Below are positions 1-10,568 of a DNA stretch of 64,000 nucleotides, piece by piece. The notes under the pieces are model-generated. The model saw only the letters and a list, made by a program, of their open reading frames with translations. It searched no databases and was not told the DNA's origin. The DNA is taken from assembly GCF_905475345.1 (NCBI RefSeq), contig NC_066593.1:5981774-6045773 (forward strand). The letters run 5' to 3'. A program made the translations under genes and the position numbers. Numbering within the stretch: position 1 is the stretch's first letter; each line of letters begins with the position of its first letter. Origin of the DNA: Vespula vulgaris. Taxonomy: Eukaryota; Arthropoda; Insecta; Hymenoptera; Vespidae.

Positions 1-290
1 CGGAACTTTTTCTTGTCATTCTTTCTTCTGTATTTAACGCGTTATTTTTTAATAAGAAATTTAGCAGAAAGATCAGATATACGGATGAAGAGAGGAACTC
101 TTTGCGTTATAAAAAAAAAAAAGAAAAAGAGAGAAAGAAAGAAAAGAAACAAAAAAGAGGAAAAAAAAAGCACAAAAAATTATCAAAGGGACGTTCTCTC
201 ATCGGCGTTCTCTAGATGCAGTTTTCGTTCTTACATGAGAGAACGACATTAACCGCAATGTCCATCGTACCGGACGTCGTTGGTATGTGA
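1..290. other. AT-rich non-coding stretch with a purine run
   Basis: This is mixed AT-rich sequence with an almost pure A/G run at about 110-170. The open frame crossing it encodes mainly Lys, Glu and Arg from that run and is not credible as a gene. Confidence 0.5.
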
Positions 291-296
291 CGCGCC

Positions 297-315
297 CGCG
301 CGCGTATATATGTGT
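297..315. other. Alternating purine-pyrimidine tract (Z-DNA-prone)
   Basis: Nineteen bases alternate strictly pyrimidine-purine, first CG steps and then TA and TG steps. CG-rich alternation of this kind favours left-handed DNA. TG-rich sequence continues to about 380. It lies just upstream of the GCTGAT repeat. No gene assignment follows from it. Confidence 0.5.
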
Positions 316-430
316 CTGTATGCTCTGTACGTGCGTTTAGATATGCATGTGTGTGTGTATGTGTATACGTGTGTATGTATCCTGAAACCTAATCGATATG
401 CTTTCGGAGGTTTGTGCCAGGGAAACGTTA

Positions 431-483
431 CTGCTGCCACTACTGCTGATGCTGATGCTGATGCTGATGCTGATGCTGCTTCT
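431..483. repeat. (GCTGAT)n hexamer repeat
   Basis: Five perfect GCTGAT units lie at 445-474, flanked by degenerate GCT/ACT triplets. The unit length keeps any frame open: one + frame reads Asp-Ala repeats and a minus frame reads Ser-Ala repeats. The surrounding frame has no other protein-like content, so this is treated as a microsatellite and not as a coding repeat. Confidence 0.8.
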
Positions 484-510
484 ATTCTAGCTACTCGACG
501 TGTAGCGTAC

Positions 511-556
511 ATATGTTATATGTATATATATATATATATGTATGTATATATATGTA
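511..556. repeat. (TA)n/(TG) microsatellite
   Basis: This is an alternating TA tract with interspersed TG steps. The next 340 bases (557-894) are AT-rich and show no gene. Confidence 0.85.
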
Positions 557-893
557 TTTGGTACGCATATCTACATACATATGTACCTAGACACGTGTTC
601 GATGAAAATGTTAATTAAGCGGCGTGAGTTTTCGAAACACAGTATAGAGGCGTCGACGTTCAAGGATAATACGCAACGTCAAAACGGATCCGGTCAGTCA
701 CGCAACGCGTTATCACGTTACGTAACTCAATAAGGTTAGTCGTGATACGGTATAATCGAATGAAACTATTATTTTTATATTTGTCAGATCGAACATTTTT
801 CTTGAACCGTTCGAATCGAATTATCGACGATAATTATACGACGTATTCTATATTAGAAATTCTATTCTATTTGATACGATCGTTAAGTTCAGT

Positions 894-894
<1 letters not shown>

Positions 895-925
<31 letters not shown>
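895..925. repeat. Poly-T tract of 31
   Basis: Thirty-one consecutive T residues. On the minus strand this is a poly-A run and could be a retroposed tail, but no retroposon body or target-site duplication could be seen beside it. Confidence 0.85.
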
Positions 926-928
<3 letters not shown>

Positions 929-1048
929 GGAAAATTTGATACCTACATCTTTAAATGAGGAAATGATTTTATTCGTAATTTCATTCAGTACGTATGTATT
1001 TGTTTTGGTATCTTCTGTTATCTGTTACTAGTCGCGATTTCGATGACG

Positions 1049-1049
<1 letters not shown>

Positions 1050-1090
<41 letters not shown>
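1050..1090. repeat. (TA)n microsatellite
   Basis: A pure TA dinucleotide run of 37 bases lies at 1051-1087. Confidence 0.9.
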
Positions 1091-1091
<1 letters not shown>

Positions 1092-1103
1092 AGCTCGCGA
1101 TTG

Positions 1104-1160
1104 ACATCATTCGTTACTACATCATTCTGTCCGCCTACCCACATCATTCGTTGCTAGCAT
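1104..1160. repeat. Short direct repeat, period 37
   Basis: The 12-mer ACATCATTCGTT occurs at 1104-1115 and again at 1141-1152, and similarity continues for about eight bases. It is a small local duplication with no coding meaning seen. Confidence 0.5.
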
Positions 1161-1449
1161 CCGAGATTTGTAATTCAAGAAAAAAAATACACGGTGCTAT
1201 TTGCACAGTACTCTCTCTCTTCGTTGAAAAGGAAGGATGGATCTTTCTTGCATTCGCTATTGAAAAGAAGTGAAGGAAATATACACCTCCCGAGAATTTC
1301 AACAAACGTTAGATATATATTTGAACTATGTTCGTTCATGCATTTTATTTTACATCACGAAAATGTAACGAGATTAATTCAAAGGTCGACGAAAATCGAG
1401 AATGCGAGTACCGGAAAGATAGGAAAAAAACTCGCTCGTTGGTTTTATT

Positions 1450-1526
1450 AAAAAGAGAAAAGGAAAGAAAGAAGAAAAGAAAGAAAGAAAGAAAGAAAGA
1501 AAGAAAAAACGAAAGAAAGAAAAAGT
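1450..1526. repeat. (GAAA)n polypurine tract
   Basis: An almost pure A/G tract with tetrameric GAAA periodicity from about 1478 to 1526. Frames through it read Lys/Arg/Glu on + and Phe/Leu/Ser on minus. Confidence 0.85.
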
Positions 1527-2671
1527 AAATAATGAAGTTTAACAATTGTACATTTTGTTTTCTTCTTTCTCTTTTTCTTCGATCTTTGATGCTCGAGTTC
1601 ACGATTGAACGATTCGGATTACATTTACTCGAGATTTTTAATTAGATTTAAATACAACGATAACGATGAAAATCAAGAAAGTCTAGAACTCGAAGAAGGT
1701 CTAGACTCGAAAAATAAAAAGAGTGAGTCGAAACGATCGATGAAACGATGGAATACAGAAAGCACAAGGATAGATATATCAAAGCGTGCATACATACATA
1801 TGTATGTATGTACATGAATATACGTATACATACGCAATATTGTACATATATGTATGTAAATGCATGTATAAGAGCTTAACATGAACAAGGAAGACGACGG
1901 GTGTGGTTTAGTACATGCGTGTCTAGGCAATACAGGATGCTGATATTGAAAAATTCCGAAGGAAATGAAAAAAATATGATGTGAATCCAGCGTCAGCTTC
2001 GAGAACAATGAAGGTGTAATCAAAACGTCATCGTGAATGTTGAATGTAGCGTGTACGCACTTAGAAACGACGCTTGTAGTACGTACCTACGTCTGTCTCG
2101 AGCAAAGATGTCTCCTTTTGTCGTTAACAAGAAACAGGTGCACAGTCTAGAAATAATAATAACTTATATGACAGTATCTTTTTTTATTGTGTGTTTTTTT
2201 TTCTTAAGATTTTTTTCCTATAGGAATAGAAAAAATCGGAATAATGGAAAATAAAAATGACAATAATATATGTATTTAAGAGTCATGCTTTTTTCTTAAG
2301 GTTTCAATAATCAATCTTTATATTATTCTAAGTTTAATAATTTTATCTACTAGTTTCTTTATTCTTACGAATTTTGATATTTTTTGTAAGATTGTGATAA
2401 TGATTATAGGATGTTAAGTTAATATTCGTACGAGATATATTACGAGAAATGAGATATTGTCGTAGCATTATTATAAAAATAAGTGAATTATTACCGTCTA
2501 ATTTTTGGATTAGATGATTCGATTTTTATGGGAATAATTGATCCATTATAAAATTATATATTGTTACGTTCTTATAGTGTTATTAATATATTAGACGATT
2601 AATGAATAGATTTTCGTAACATGTGCGACCCAAACACATTGATAAATAAAACTAATCCGATTCCGATTTGA
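1527..2671. other. AT-rich stretch, no gene seen
   Basis: It contains a TATG/TACA-rich patch at about 1785-1862 and otherwise unstructured AT-rich sequence. Open frames here are short or begin at non-ATG codons. Confidence 0.4.
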
Positions 2672-3019
2672 ATGAAGTACGTTCAACGAATTAAAAAACT
2701 TAGGAGACGTTTCAAGCGGCAAAAGTATTACAATATTCTAAAAATTCAGGCAAGCTCAAACGAGAAAAAGGTTACAGAAGATTCATCTTCGGATGAAAAT
2801 TTTTCAGACTTTGTAGCCCAAGAGTCTGAAGAAAGTTTGGAGAAAAAGAAGATTATGCTGGATACGTCGGATGTGGGGAAAAGTACAGCTGTTCATCGAA
2901 ACAGGACAACTGGATTCGATGTGTGAGATATGATAAATAACTTCATGAAAGATGTTCAACATTTTTGGATTTATATGATCTTTGTGGAAAAATTTTATTC
3001 GAGCAAAAAAATAATGTAA
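2672..3019 (+). pseudogene. Unrecognised ATG frame with acidic centre, possibly a broken gene fragment
   Basis: An ATG opens an 84-codon frame ending at TGA 2924-2926. The same frame then stays open for 30 further codons to TAA 3017-3019, so a single stop interrupts about 115 codons. The N-terminal 25 residues are strongly basic (a KKLRRRFKRQK segment). Residues about 35-60 are acidic and serine-rich (TEDSSSDENFSD, then ESEESLEKKK). The post-stop part is aromatic and Met-rich. The frame avoids the local microsatellites and uses mixed codons, unlike its neighbours. It matches no family I can name. A nuclear protein exon or the start of a decayed transposase-like gene would both fit, and a chance frame cannot be excluded. 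Confidence 0.3.
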
Positions 3020-3549
3020 AAAGCTGGATAATCCGGATAAGATGGTCTTATGTATAGGAAACAATTTTTCTTTTTTCTATTTCTGTTTTTTTCTTTTTTT
3101 TTAAATAAAAATCTACGATTATTTTTCGATTTTATTTTAACGTTACAGTTTTTCATAAATCAACTCTTATAAATATATATTTCTCTAACGATTATATTTA
3201 CAACGTATCGAGATTTGCTAAAAAGAAAAGAAAATAACTCATCGTTCTCTGACTTTCTTAGATCAAAGTCACACAAAGTCAAATAAATAAACTTATTTAC
3301 TTCGTATTTTTATTTATTCGCGAAATAGCCGATGAAGATCAAAATTGGATCAAAAAAGGAAGAGAAAAACAACAACAAAGTCTTTCTTTTTGTTTTTCGT
3401 TTCACGATAGATCCATCAAGTTGTAAAGATGTAATTGTAAGAATTCTTCGATGTTTATTATAAAGTCGTATCAATCATCGTTAATACGTTTATATAGAGT
3501 ATATAATACGTAATATAGATAAACACGTGTCCCGATTATAGTACCAATC
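3020..3549. other. AT-rich stretch, no gene seen
   Basis: Plain AT-rich sequence with short A/G and T/C runs. Nothing structured was found before the TATACAGGGTGAG motif at 3550. Confidence 0.4.
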
Positions 3550-3562
3550 TATACAGGGTGAG
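3550..3562 (+). repeat. Solitary TATACAGGGTGAG motif, transposon-end-like
   Basis: These 13 bases are identical to the left terminus of the inverted-repeat element at 36617-36629. Similarity stops right after the 13-mer and no inverted partner was found nearby. It may be the end of a related decayed element, or chance. Confidence 0.3.
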
Positions 3563-3599
3563 AAACGTTTAGAAGCAGGAAGGGAACTCGGAGGAGATA

Positions 3600-3930
3600 G
3601 TTCAATAGTTCGATTCGAGGTTGGAGAGTCAAACGTAAGCACATATATTAATCGTTAAGCCGTTAACGCCGTTACAAGGGCCATCGGAATTAGCGAGCCA
3701 ATATCGATGATAACGAGGCTAATAACGAGCGTGATCACGAAACGAAAAGTAATGCGGGTTCGCGTGCTCTTCTCTCCCTTATACCCTTACCTCTCTTTCT
3801 CCTCCTCCTCCTCCTCCTCCTCTACCTCCTCATCATCCAATGTACGAACCTCTTCGACGATCGTTCGCACTAATTAATGCTAATTCGTTGATTATTCCGT
3901 GACGTCGAGCGATATACGTTCGTTTCTCTC
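3600..3930. promoter_or_regulatory. Candidate regulatory block with homeodomain-type sites
   Basis: Sequence complexity and CpG content rise here compared with the flanks. TAATTA/TTAATG-type cores recur (for example around 3870-3885), and there are GATAACG and CGTTAACG motifs. A (TCC)n run sits at 3800-3822. This is inferred from composition and motifs only. Confidence 0.2.
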
Positions 3931-4240
3931 TGTTACATTATTATTACTATTTTTTTTCTTTGCATCTCAGTAAAATCTTTTATCTTCTTCTCTCTTTATT
4001 CTGAAGACAATAATGAAGCAATTTTGATATCGTATATTGAACATACGTGTTCCTTTCAAATCTTATCGTTTAAGAAATTCATTCACAAAATTAATTTTCC
4101 CGAAGGCTTATTAGATATAAGTTAATGTTATGTAATTTACTTTTAGAAAGAAATATAAAAATTATATTATAAAGGGTTAAATAATATTTCGCGTTTTATT
4201 ATCGTTGGACGCGTAAAAATCGCGTGTAATTTTCTAACGG

Positions 4241-4273
4241 GAGAAGAAGAAGAGAGAGAGAGAGAGAAAGAAA
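4241..4273. repeat. (GAA)n/(GA)n purine tract
   Basis: GAAGAAGAA passes into a GA dinucleotide run and then into AAAGAAA. Confidence 0.85.
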
Positions 4274-4423
4274 CGATATGGAGTCATTAGCGCTAATTGG
4301 TAGAGAAACTCGTAAAAGAAAAAGACTTTTTCTGTGTTTCTCGCGAACGCGAACACGCGTCTATCGGTGTTCTCGCGTGCGTTTCTGGTATTTTGCGATG
4401 GTAGGTATGCTGCGAGTTAAGTT

Positions 4424-4449
4424 TCTCTCTCTCTCTCTCTCCCTCTCTA
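4424..4449. repeat. (CT)n microsatellite
   Basis: A CT run of about 26 bases, followed by T/C-rich sequence to about 4505. Confidence 0.85.
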
Positions 4450-4624
4450 TCTTTTTTCATTTTTCTCTTCTTTCTGTTGTTCTTCCTTTTCTTTTTGTAC
4501 CTTTTTAATTGTCACGCTCGTTGCTCGTACCCATTATACGAAGCTTGCTTCTTCCATTATCGCGTTTTATAATCCGATTGCTTCGAGCTTTCGCATCTTT
4601 TCTTTCTTTTTGTTTTTCTTTTTT

Positions 4625-4630
<6 letters not shown>

Positions 4631-4655
<25 letters not shown>
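4631..4655. repeat. (CT)n microsatellite
   Basis: A pure CT run of 25 bases. Confidence 0.9.
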
Positions 4656-5505
4656 CCCATGGGATAAATAACGTTTAAAGAGCAAAGTATCGACGTTGTA
4701 CATTCGGATTTACGATTAACGCGAGATAAAGAACGAATAGACTGAGTTTAAGTAAAAACAGAACGACAAGCTTCATATTTGATCAATTTTATAATCTACT
4801 GAACAAAAAAAAATGTAAAGAGAAAATATGAAATGAAAGGTAAAACGAAAGCAAAGTCAAAGGATTTTCTGTTGGAAATATATTCATTTAGAAATTTCTT
4901 TATTTCCGCGAATTATTATATGGGATTTGGCTTTGGTCGAATACGCGACGAATCCGTAATTTTACTCGCATTTTAGATTGCAGCTAAACCGCAATATCCG
5001 AAGCATAATAATATTAGCGTTTACTTTCGCGATAGGAATTAATTAGTCGATACCACCGATATAAGACGGTACTCTGGGATTTTCAATAATAAAGGAACGA
5101 GCTCTCGATCGACGTTGAAGATATTCCAATTCCATCATTTGCTCGCGCAAGTGTATCATTTAAGAGAAACATGTCAATATTATTCCAGGTCTTTACTATC
5201 GATCTCGATCCCTTTGGGAAAAAGTTCAAAGAAAAAGAAAAAAAGAAAAAGAGCACAAAAAGAAGGGATAATACAAGAAAAAAGAAAAAAATAATAAAAT
5301 ACGTAATATATGTATATTAAGAACGTTAAAATTTGATAACACGTTTTATCCGATACGATTTCTGTGCATTTACAAAATATCCATTATGATAATTATGCGT
5401 TCTCTTCGAACGTAGTCCTTCGCTTATTTTTATTTATAATTATTTGCACTTCTTCGGTATATACCATATTATATGGTCAATATTTGATTTGAACATTCTC
5501 TTCTT

Positions 5506-5509
<4 letters not shown>
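4656..5509. other. Gene-free stretch with a higher-complexity block
   Basis: 4900-5130 is less repetitive and richer in CpG than its surroundings. It carries an AAACCGCA Runt-type core and a TTAATTAG homeodomain-type core. The rest is AT-rich with an A/G patch at about 5228-5290. No coding signal was seen. Confidence 0.3.

Positions 5510-5548
<39 letters not shown>
5510..5548. repeat. (CT)n microsatellite
   Basis: A pure CT dinucleotide run of about 38 bases. Confidence 0.9.
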
Positions 5549-5549
<1 letters not shown>

Positions 5550-6480
5550 TCTCTTTCTTTATTTCTCTTTCTATTTAATACCACTCCATCGCTTAATTTT
5601 TTTTTTTAATTACAAATATTTGTTAGCCAAAGTGTAATTATAATTTTCTTCTTCCCTACGTTAAAATCTTCTATCACTATATTCTGCTTTTCTCGAGCTT
5701 GTCCGTCTGAAGATTTATGATTTCATTAATGAAACAAATATATTTCGCATAATTATCTTTCCCCTGTATCATTAATTTCTCGCAAATGTGATATAGTATA
5801 CTTTAGTTCAATATCTCATATATTTCTGAATAAAGATTTCAGACATTACGATGAATCCATCCGTCGATAGGGAACATCTTGTCGACTAACGAGATGATTA
5901 TCTTCTTTGAAAAGAAACTAATTAGTTATTGCATGACATCTGTAACATTATTCTCTGTAGCTACTTTTATTATTGATAAAAAGAAAAAGATAAATCATTA
6001 CTGTACGGAAACAAAAATGATTAATAACTTAATCTTAAAGTCTATCGTAAAAAGAAAGAACACTATTGTTCGTAATTATATCTTTTTCTTTTTTACTTTT
6101 ACTTTGTATAAAAGAGAGAAGCCTTAATTATTCATACAAAATAATTAATAACTTGATATAAAAATTCATACGAAAGTACATCGTTGAACGTTTTTATTGA
6201 CAGCTGTTTTTACTATCATAATCATCATTATTATTATAAAGAAAAAAAGAAAAAAGAAAAAAAGAGAGAGAATGAAAGAGTGAGAGTGAGAGTCAGAAAG
6301 AGAATGAACCAACATGACTCAATAATACATACACAATTCATAATTAAATCATAACTGAATTGAAAGAGTTAAAGCCGAGAAAGAGAAAGAAGAACAGAAA
6401 TATTAGAGATAGAGATAGAGAAAGAGATAGAGACAAAGGGAATGTGAGTGAATGAGAAAATATAGTATACATTCGTGAAA
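5549..6480. other. AT-rich stretch with GA-rich patches, no gene seen
   Basis: A/G patches lie at about 6240-6305 and 6375-6440. The open frame at 5879-6127 has a non-ATG start and a Lys/Ile/Phe composition typical of AT-rich background. Confidence 0.4.
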
Positions 6481-6725
6481 GTGTACGAGCTCGTGAGCGC
6501 ATAATAGCGTGTCGAATCGAATGCGTTATCGTTGAAATTGCCGAATAACGTTAATCGCGGAAATCACAGAGATGCCGGTACGCGCGCGAGATGAGAAATC
6601 GTTATTGGCCTTGTATATAACATTGTTCGTGCAATTAAGTCTCATCGTCACGATTGGTCACACTTGGTTACAATATGGGACCAAATGACACGCGTTAACG
6701 CACTGACGGCTTAATTGGTTTCTCC
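6480..6725. promoter_or_regulatory. Candidate regulatory block
   Basis: About 245 bases without simple repeats and with many CpGs, in sharp contrast to the CT tract that follows. It contains several GTTAACG/CGTTAAT-type motifs and a CGCGCGCG-like core at about 6572-6580. The content suggests conserved non-coding DNA, but only cross-species alignment could show it. Confidence 0.2.
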
Positions 6726-6785
6726 CCTGCCATCCCTTCATTTCATCCCCTCCCCCTATTTCTCTCTCATACACACATAAACATA

Positions 6786-6810
6786 CTCTCTCACATACTC
6801 TCACTCTCTC

Positions 6811-6849
<39 letters not shown>

Positions 6850-6864
6850 CTCACTCTCTCATTC

Positions 6865-6930
<66 letters not shown>
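6786..6930. repeat. Long compound (CT)n tract
   Basis: A polypyrimidine block interrupted by single A residues, ending in a pure 62-base CT run at 6868-6929. It can bind GAGA-type factors and may adopt triplex structure. Confidence 0.95.
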
Positions 6931-6931
<1 letters not shown>

Positions 6932-6994
6932 ATCTCACTAGCATCGACCTTACTACATACCTATCCTTCTCTCATATAACGTAACCGCAGTCGG

Positions 6995-7042
6995 CCACAA
7001 ATCAATTGTGAAATTTGTGGACTCCCCATAGTGAGAGCTATG
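6995..7042. promoter_or_regulatory. Two adjacent inverted repeats
   Basis: CCACAAAT (6995-7002) and ATTTGTGG (7013-7020) form perfect 8-bp arms around a 10-base spacer. Seven bases on, CATAG and CTATG (7027-7042) form a second short inverted repeat. CCACAAA resembles a Runt-type half site. A regulatory role is inferred. Confidence 0.3.
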
Positions 7043-7706
7043 TGATCAGCGAAATTATCATATACGATCGATGATTATGCGATTCTTGATACCCTTTATC
7101 GTACCAATCGAATACTTGCCAAAGCATCCTTTTTCTTTGGTTAAAGATGACCTCGTTTCTTCTTTTTCTTATTTTCTTTTTTCGTTTTGTTTTGTATTGT
7201 TTTACAATGAAACGGATTGATCGATCGAACCTTGTTATAACGTTTACGGGCGACAGACATCGATAGTATTTTATTGCCTTGAAGAAAGGTAAAATGCTTC
7301 GAATTTTTCGTTGAAGCTTTAAAGTGAAATAGGAAGAAAAAGAAGAAGAAGAAGAATGAAGAAAAAAGAAAAATAGGAAAAAATACAAAAAGGGAAAAGA
7401 AGAAAGAAAGGAAAAGAAGGCCGAAGTAACGGAGCGTCAAAAATAAATTGTCTTGGCTTTGCTTACTCGGATTTCTTTGTAAATTCGAGTTCACAACAAC
7501 ATCCATCGATGCTTTGACGTCCAAAATGCTTTTGTTCGTGCAGGGAGCAATTCAAGAAATAAAACGAAAGCTGATGTTGTACCCAAACCCGTTAAAATGT
7601 ACGCATCGTTAAAAATTGAGAGTTAAACGAAATCGTAATGATCGATCGCATGAGATATCGAATAAGAAAAGGTCGACAATTGGAAGCTCAACTTTAATTA
7701 ATTCTT

Positions 7707-7708
<2 letters not shown>
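7043..7708. other. Gene-free stretch with purine tracts
   Basis: A/G-rich runs lie at 7323-7415. The minus-strand frames over them (to 127 codons) are Phe/Ser/Lys-rich products of those runs and have no recognisable domain. Confidence 0.4.

Positions 7709-7750
<42 letters not shown>
7709..7750. repeat. (CT)n microsatellite
   Basis: A pure CT run of about 41 bases, followed by CCCCCACCC and T/C-rich sequence. Confidence 0.9.
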
Positions 7751-7752
<2 letters not shown>

Positions 7753-7829
7753 CCACCCTTTCTCTTTCTTTTTGCTTTTTCTTCTCCCAGTGCATTCTAA
7801 TTTAAAGCTATCCGAGTGAATATATTCTG

Positions 7830-8335
7830 CTTTCATTAATGATTCACGATTACTCTCGTGTCGAATTAATGCTCGATTTGCCGCGAAGGATTTTATGCGG
7901 CGTTTTAAAATGATTACTTCCGCAGGACGCGACCGTTTTTCGGCTTTTCAATGGAACAAAGATAAGAATTCCATTTTCTCCTTCGATTTTCTCTCACTTT
8001 CTTTCTCTTTTCTTTTTACCCTCACTTTATTTTTCCATCCCTTACGATATCCCCGTATCCACGAATTGTTAAGCTCGCACATTTCCGCATAAATCACGAA
8101 TCTAATTTACGTTGTCACAATGACGGGACATTAGTTTCCCGCATTCGTGAATCGCTCAATTTAGTCGACGGCCGCGATCCTTTAAGTTTCTCCCTCCTCC
8201 TATTCCACTCAACTCAGTCCGCTCAGCTTTCCTCCTTCCAGAAACTTGCTAATTTACGCCAGAGTATTTATCTGCCATTGAAATCGACGAAGTTCCAGTT
8301 CCACTTGAAGATCTCAATCATCGAAGCAAAGAGGA
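7830..8335. promoter_or_regulatory. Candidate regulatory block
   Basis: Mixed-composition sequence between two CT tracts, with CpG-containing segments around 8095-8200 and 8230-8330 and no simple repeats. A 65-codon frame at 7895 starts at a real ATG but becomes a Ser/Phe/Leu run and is not convincing. Confidence 0.15.
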
Positions 8336-8376
8336 ACTTAAATGTTAATTTCGGCGACCTTTGACACGTTCATCTT

Positions 8377-8381
<5 letters not shown>

Positions 8382-8434
<53 letters not shown>
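8382..8434. repeat. (CT)n microsatellite
   Basis: A CT run of about 45 bases with one GT interruption near its end. Confidence 0.9.
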
Positions 8435-9480
8435 TTTGTCTTCCTCTTTAATTTCTTTTTCTTCTCTTTGTTTCTTTGTACCTTTTCACTATTTTCTGCG
8501 TTATAATTTTCGCAAAGTCAAAGTTTCTGAAGAATCCGTACGGAAGCAGAAATGCATTTAATTGCAATTCGTTTAGTAGATATTAAGATTTTAAATTATC
8601 TTCGTGAAGATATTATTTGCAACATTTTACACAAAGTATCGGAAAAATAGTTCAGTGTAGATCGTAAATCTAGTTAATTATTATTTTCTCGTTGAAAAGT
8701 GAAATTCTCGATTGTGATGGATCGAATCAAGGAGAAACAGAGGGAAAGTTACTTGTATAACAAGAAGATTATCGTACGAAAGGTAATGTACTTATCGCTG
8801 GTAGTGAGTTTTCAACAACTAGAACAGCTGTTCACTGACGAAGTTATCTCCGATCACGGCTCGCAAGTGTGCTCGCTATGGGGAAAGAGTAAAGTCTGTA
8901 ATTAAATAATTCTGTGCGCCAGATGTCGAGGTACCATCGATCATCCGGTTCTCTCTTTCTATCTTTCTTTCTCTCTCTATCTCTCTCATTTTCTCTTCAC
9001 ACAAATCTGTTACCTCCAATCCGAACAATAATGAGAGCCTCTACTACAACGGTCATTGAACCTATTTCGATTTTTTCCAAATAACTAATCGCAAATCAAT
9101 ATTCTAAATTGATTAGTTTCAGTATTACTAATAATAAAGTAATAATTATTGTTGTTTGTATTCAAACTCGTACAACTGCCGCTTTTAATATTATTTAATT
9201 GCGATATAATGCAAATTGATACTGCGATTTATAATTTAATGTACGTCCACGTGAAAATTGCCGGATATTATAAAGTGTAGTTATTCACGATTCTTATGTG
9301 CAAAAATTAAAAATTTCGACGAACGGTCTAGAAAATTGGAAAATTTCAACAAACTTCGACGAAGTAGAACTTCGTCATTTTTAAAAAACTATGGTTACAT
9401 GCGTATTGTCGATAAAAAAAAAACGTTGTAGCGATCAAAAAATTAGGCGACCAAACTCGTCTTGAATCAAAATTTGTCAA
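8435..9480. other. AT-rich stretch, no gene seen
   Basis: A CT-rich patch lies at 8950-8998. A small hairpin, GACGAAGT-AGA-ACTTCGTC, lies at 9358-9376. The 68-codon frame at 8699-8905 starts at GTG and has no recognised motif. Confidence 0.4.
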
Positions 9481-9487
9481 TATCGTA

Positions 9488-9600
9488 ATATTTGGTCTCC
9501 AATGGCGGATTTAGACGGTGAAGTATAGACGTGAAGACGGTCGTCTCGGGTTCCTTGAAAGCTACATTTAGTTGTATCTAGTCTCCAAGAAAGTTACTTG
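9488..9600 (+). mobile_element. Possible decayed transposon fragment
   Basis: The motif TGGCGGATTTAGACGG, followed by a GTCGTCTCGGG segment, recalls a GGCGGATTTA-type sequence I associate with degenerate repeats in arthropod genomes. The resemblance is from memory and no termini or target duplication are visible, so the call is weak. Confidence 0.15.
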
Positions 9601-10430
9601 CAGTATACTGACGTATACATTTGATTCAATATATTTCACAAGTCACAGCTTATCCCTTTGGTGAACTAAAATGAATTTACAAGTGACCTACTTTGTTTTT
9701 ATGAATGAACATCCAAGAAAACAATGTGTCGCAATCATTCTCATTTCAAGTTCGAGATGTGTAAACTATCGCTTGATAAATTTATTATTTGCATTTTTTC
9801 GACATAATTGCAACATGAAAATAAGCAAATAATTATTCGATAACAATTTATTCCGTTTCATGTATCCGCGCGAGCGGCTATTTGCTTTGGACCACCACGA
9901 AACAGGAGCAAAATACTCGTAATAGAATATTAACGTCCATCGCCGGCGGGTAAAACGTTAAGCCGGGATTGAAATAGGAAGGATGAACGAAAGCTTGTCG
10001 CTGTAGTGTTGCGTTTTATTGATTTTCTTCGGAGATCATCTCTTCGAAAACAACCGTGGCCGATTTGGAGGAAAATTTCAAGTTAAAATTTCAAACACGA
10101 AATTCGAGATTACGATTTCTCTTTTATATGCATCTTTCTCTTTCTCCCCCTCTCAGCCTGTCTCTATCCTCTTTTTCTTCCCCTCCCTTTTCCCTTTTCG
10201 TATCTATTCTTCTGTTTGAATAGCGTAACAATTGTTTGAAACGTAATTGCTGAGAAGAACGGAAAATTAACGTGAAATAATCTATGAGTGGGTTTTAGTA
10301 ACAAGAATCTTCTGCAGGGGTTAACAAGTTTATATTCAACGAGAAGAGTCATGATAGAGGTTTCTGTGAAAATGAACGTTCTCACTCGTGGATCTCGTTC
10401 GGTAGATACTGGATAACTTCAAGATAAGGA
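9601..10430. other. Gene-free stretch
   Basis: Mostly AT-rich, with a slightly more complex CpG-bearing part at 9860-10100. The 66-codon frame at 10019 runs into T/C-rich sequence and has no recognisable domain. Confidence 0.4.
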
Positions 10431-10472
10431 GTGAGAGAGAAAGAGAGAAAGAGAAAGAGAGAGAGAGAGAAA
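10431..10472. repeat. (GA)n purine tract
   Basis: An imperfect GA/GAAA run. Confidence 0.85.
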
Positions 10473-10548
10473 TTTCGTGAACATGTAAAGCAAAGATAGC
10501 AAAAGCGTGTATCCTGAAACGATCTAGGAGCGAGACACGATGCCTTCT

Positions 10549-10568
10549 CGACCTGCTTGCACAGGTCG
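10549..10568. promoter_or_regulatory. Inverted ACCTG/CAGGT pair
   Basis: CGACCTG (10549-10555) and CAGGTCG (10562-10568) are perfect 7-bp inverted arms around a 6-base spacer. CAGGT is the core bound by Snail/Scratch-type zinc fingers. Functional use is inferred only. Confidence 0.3.

Noticed and set aside
280..618. 112-codon frame with an Asp-Ala repeat
   Set aside because: The Asp-Ala run comes from the GCTGAT microsatellite and the rest is Tyr/Val/Ile/Met from TA/TG repeats. An antisense frame gives Ser-Ala at the same place.
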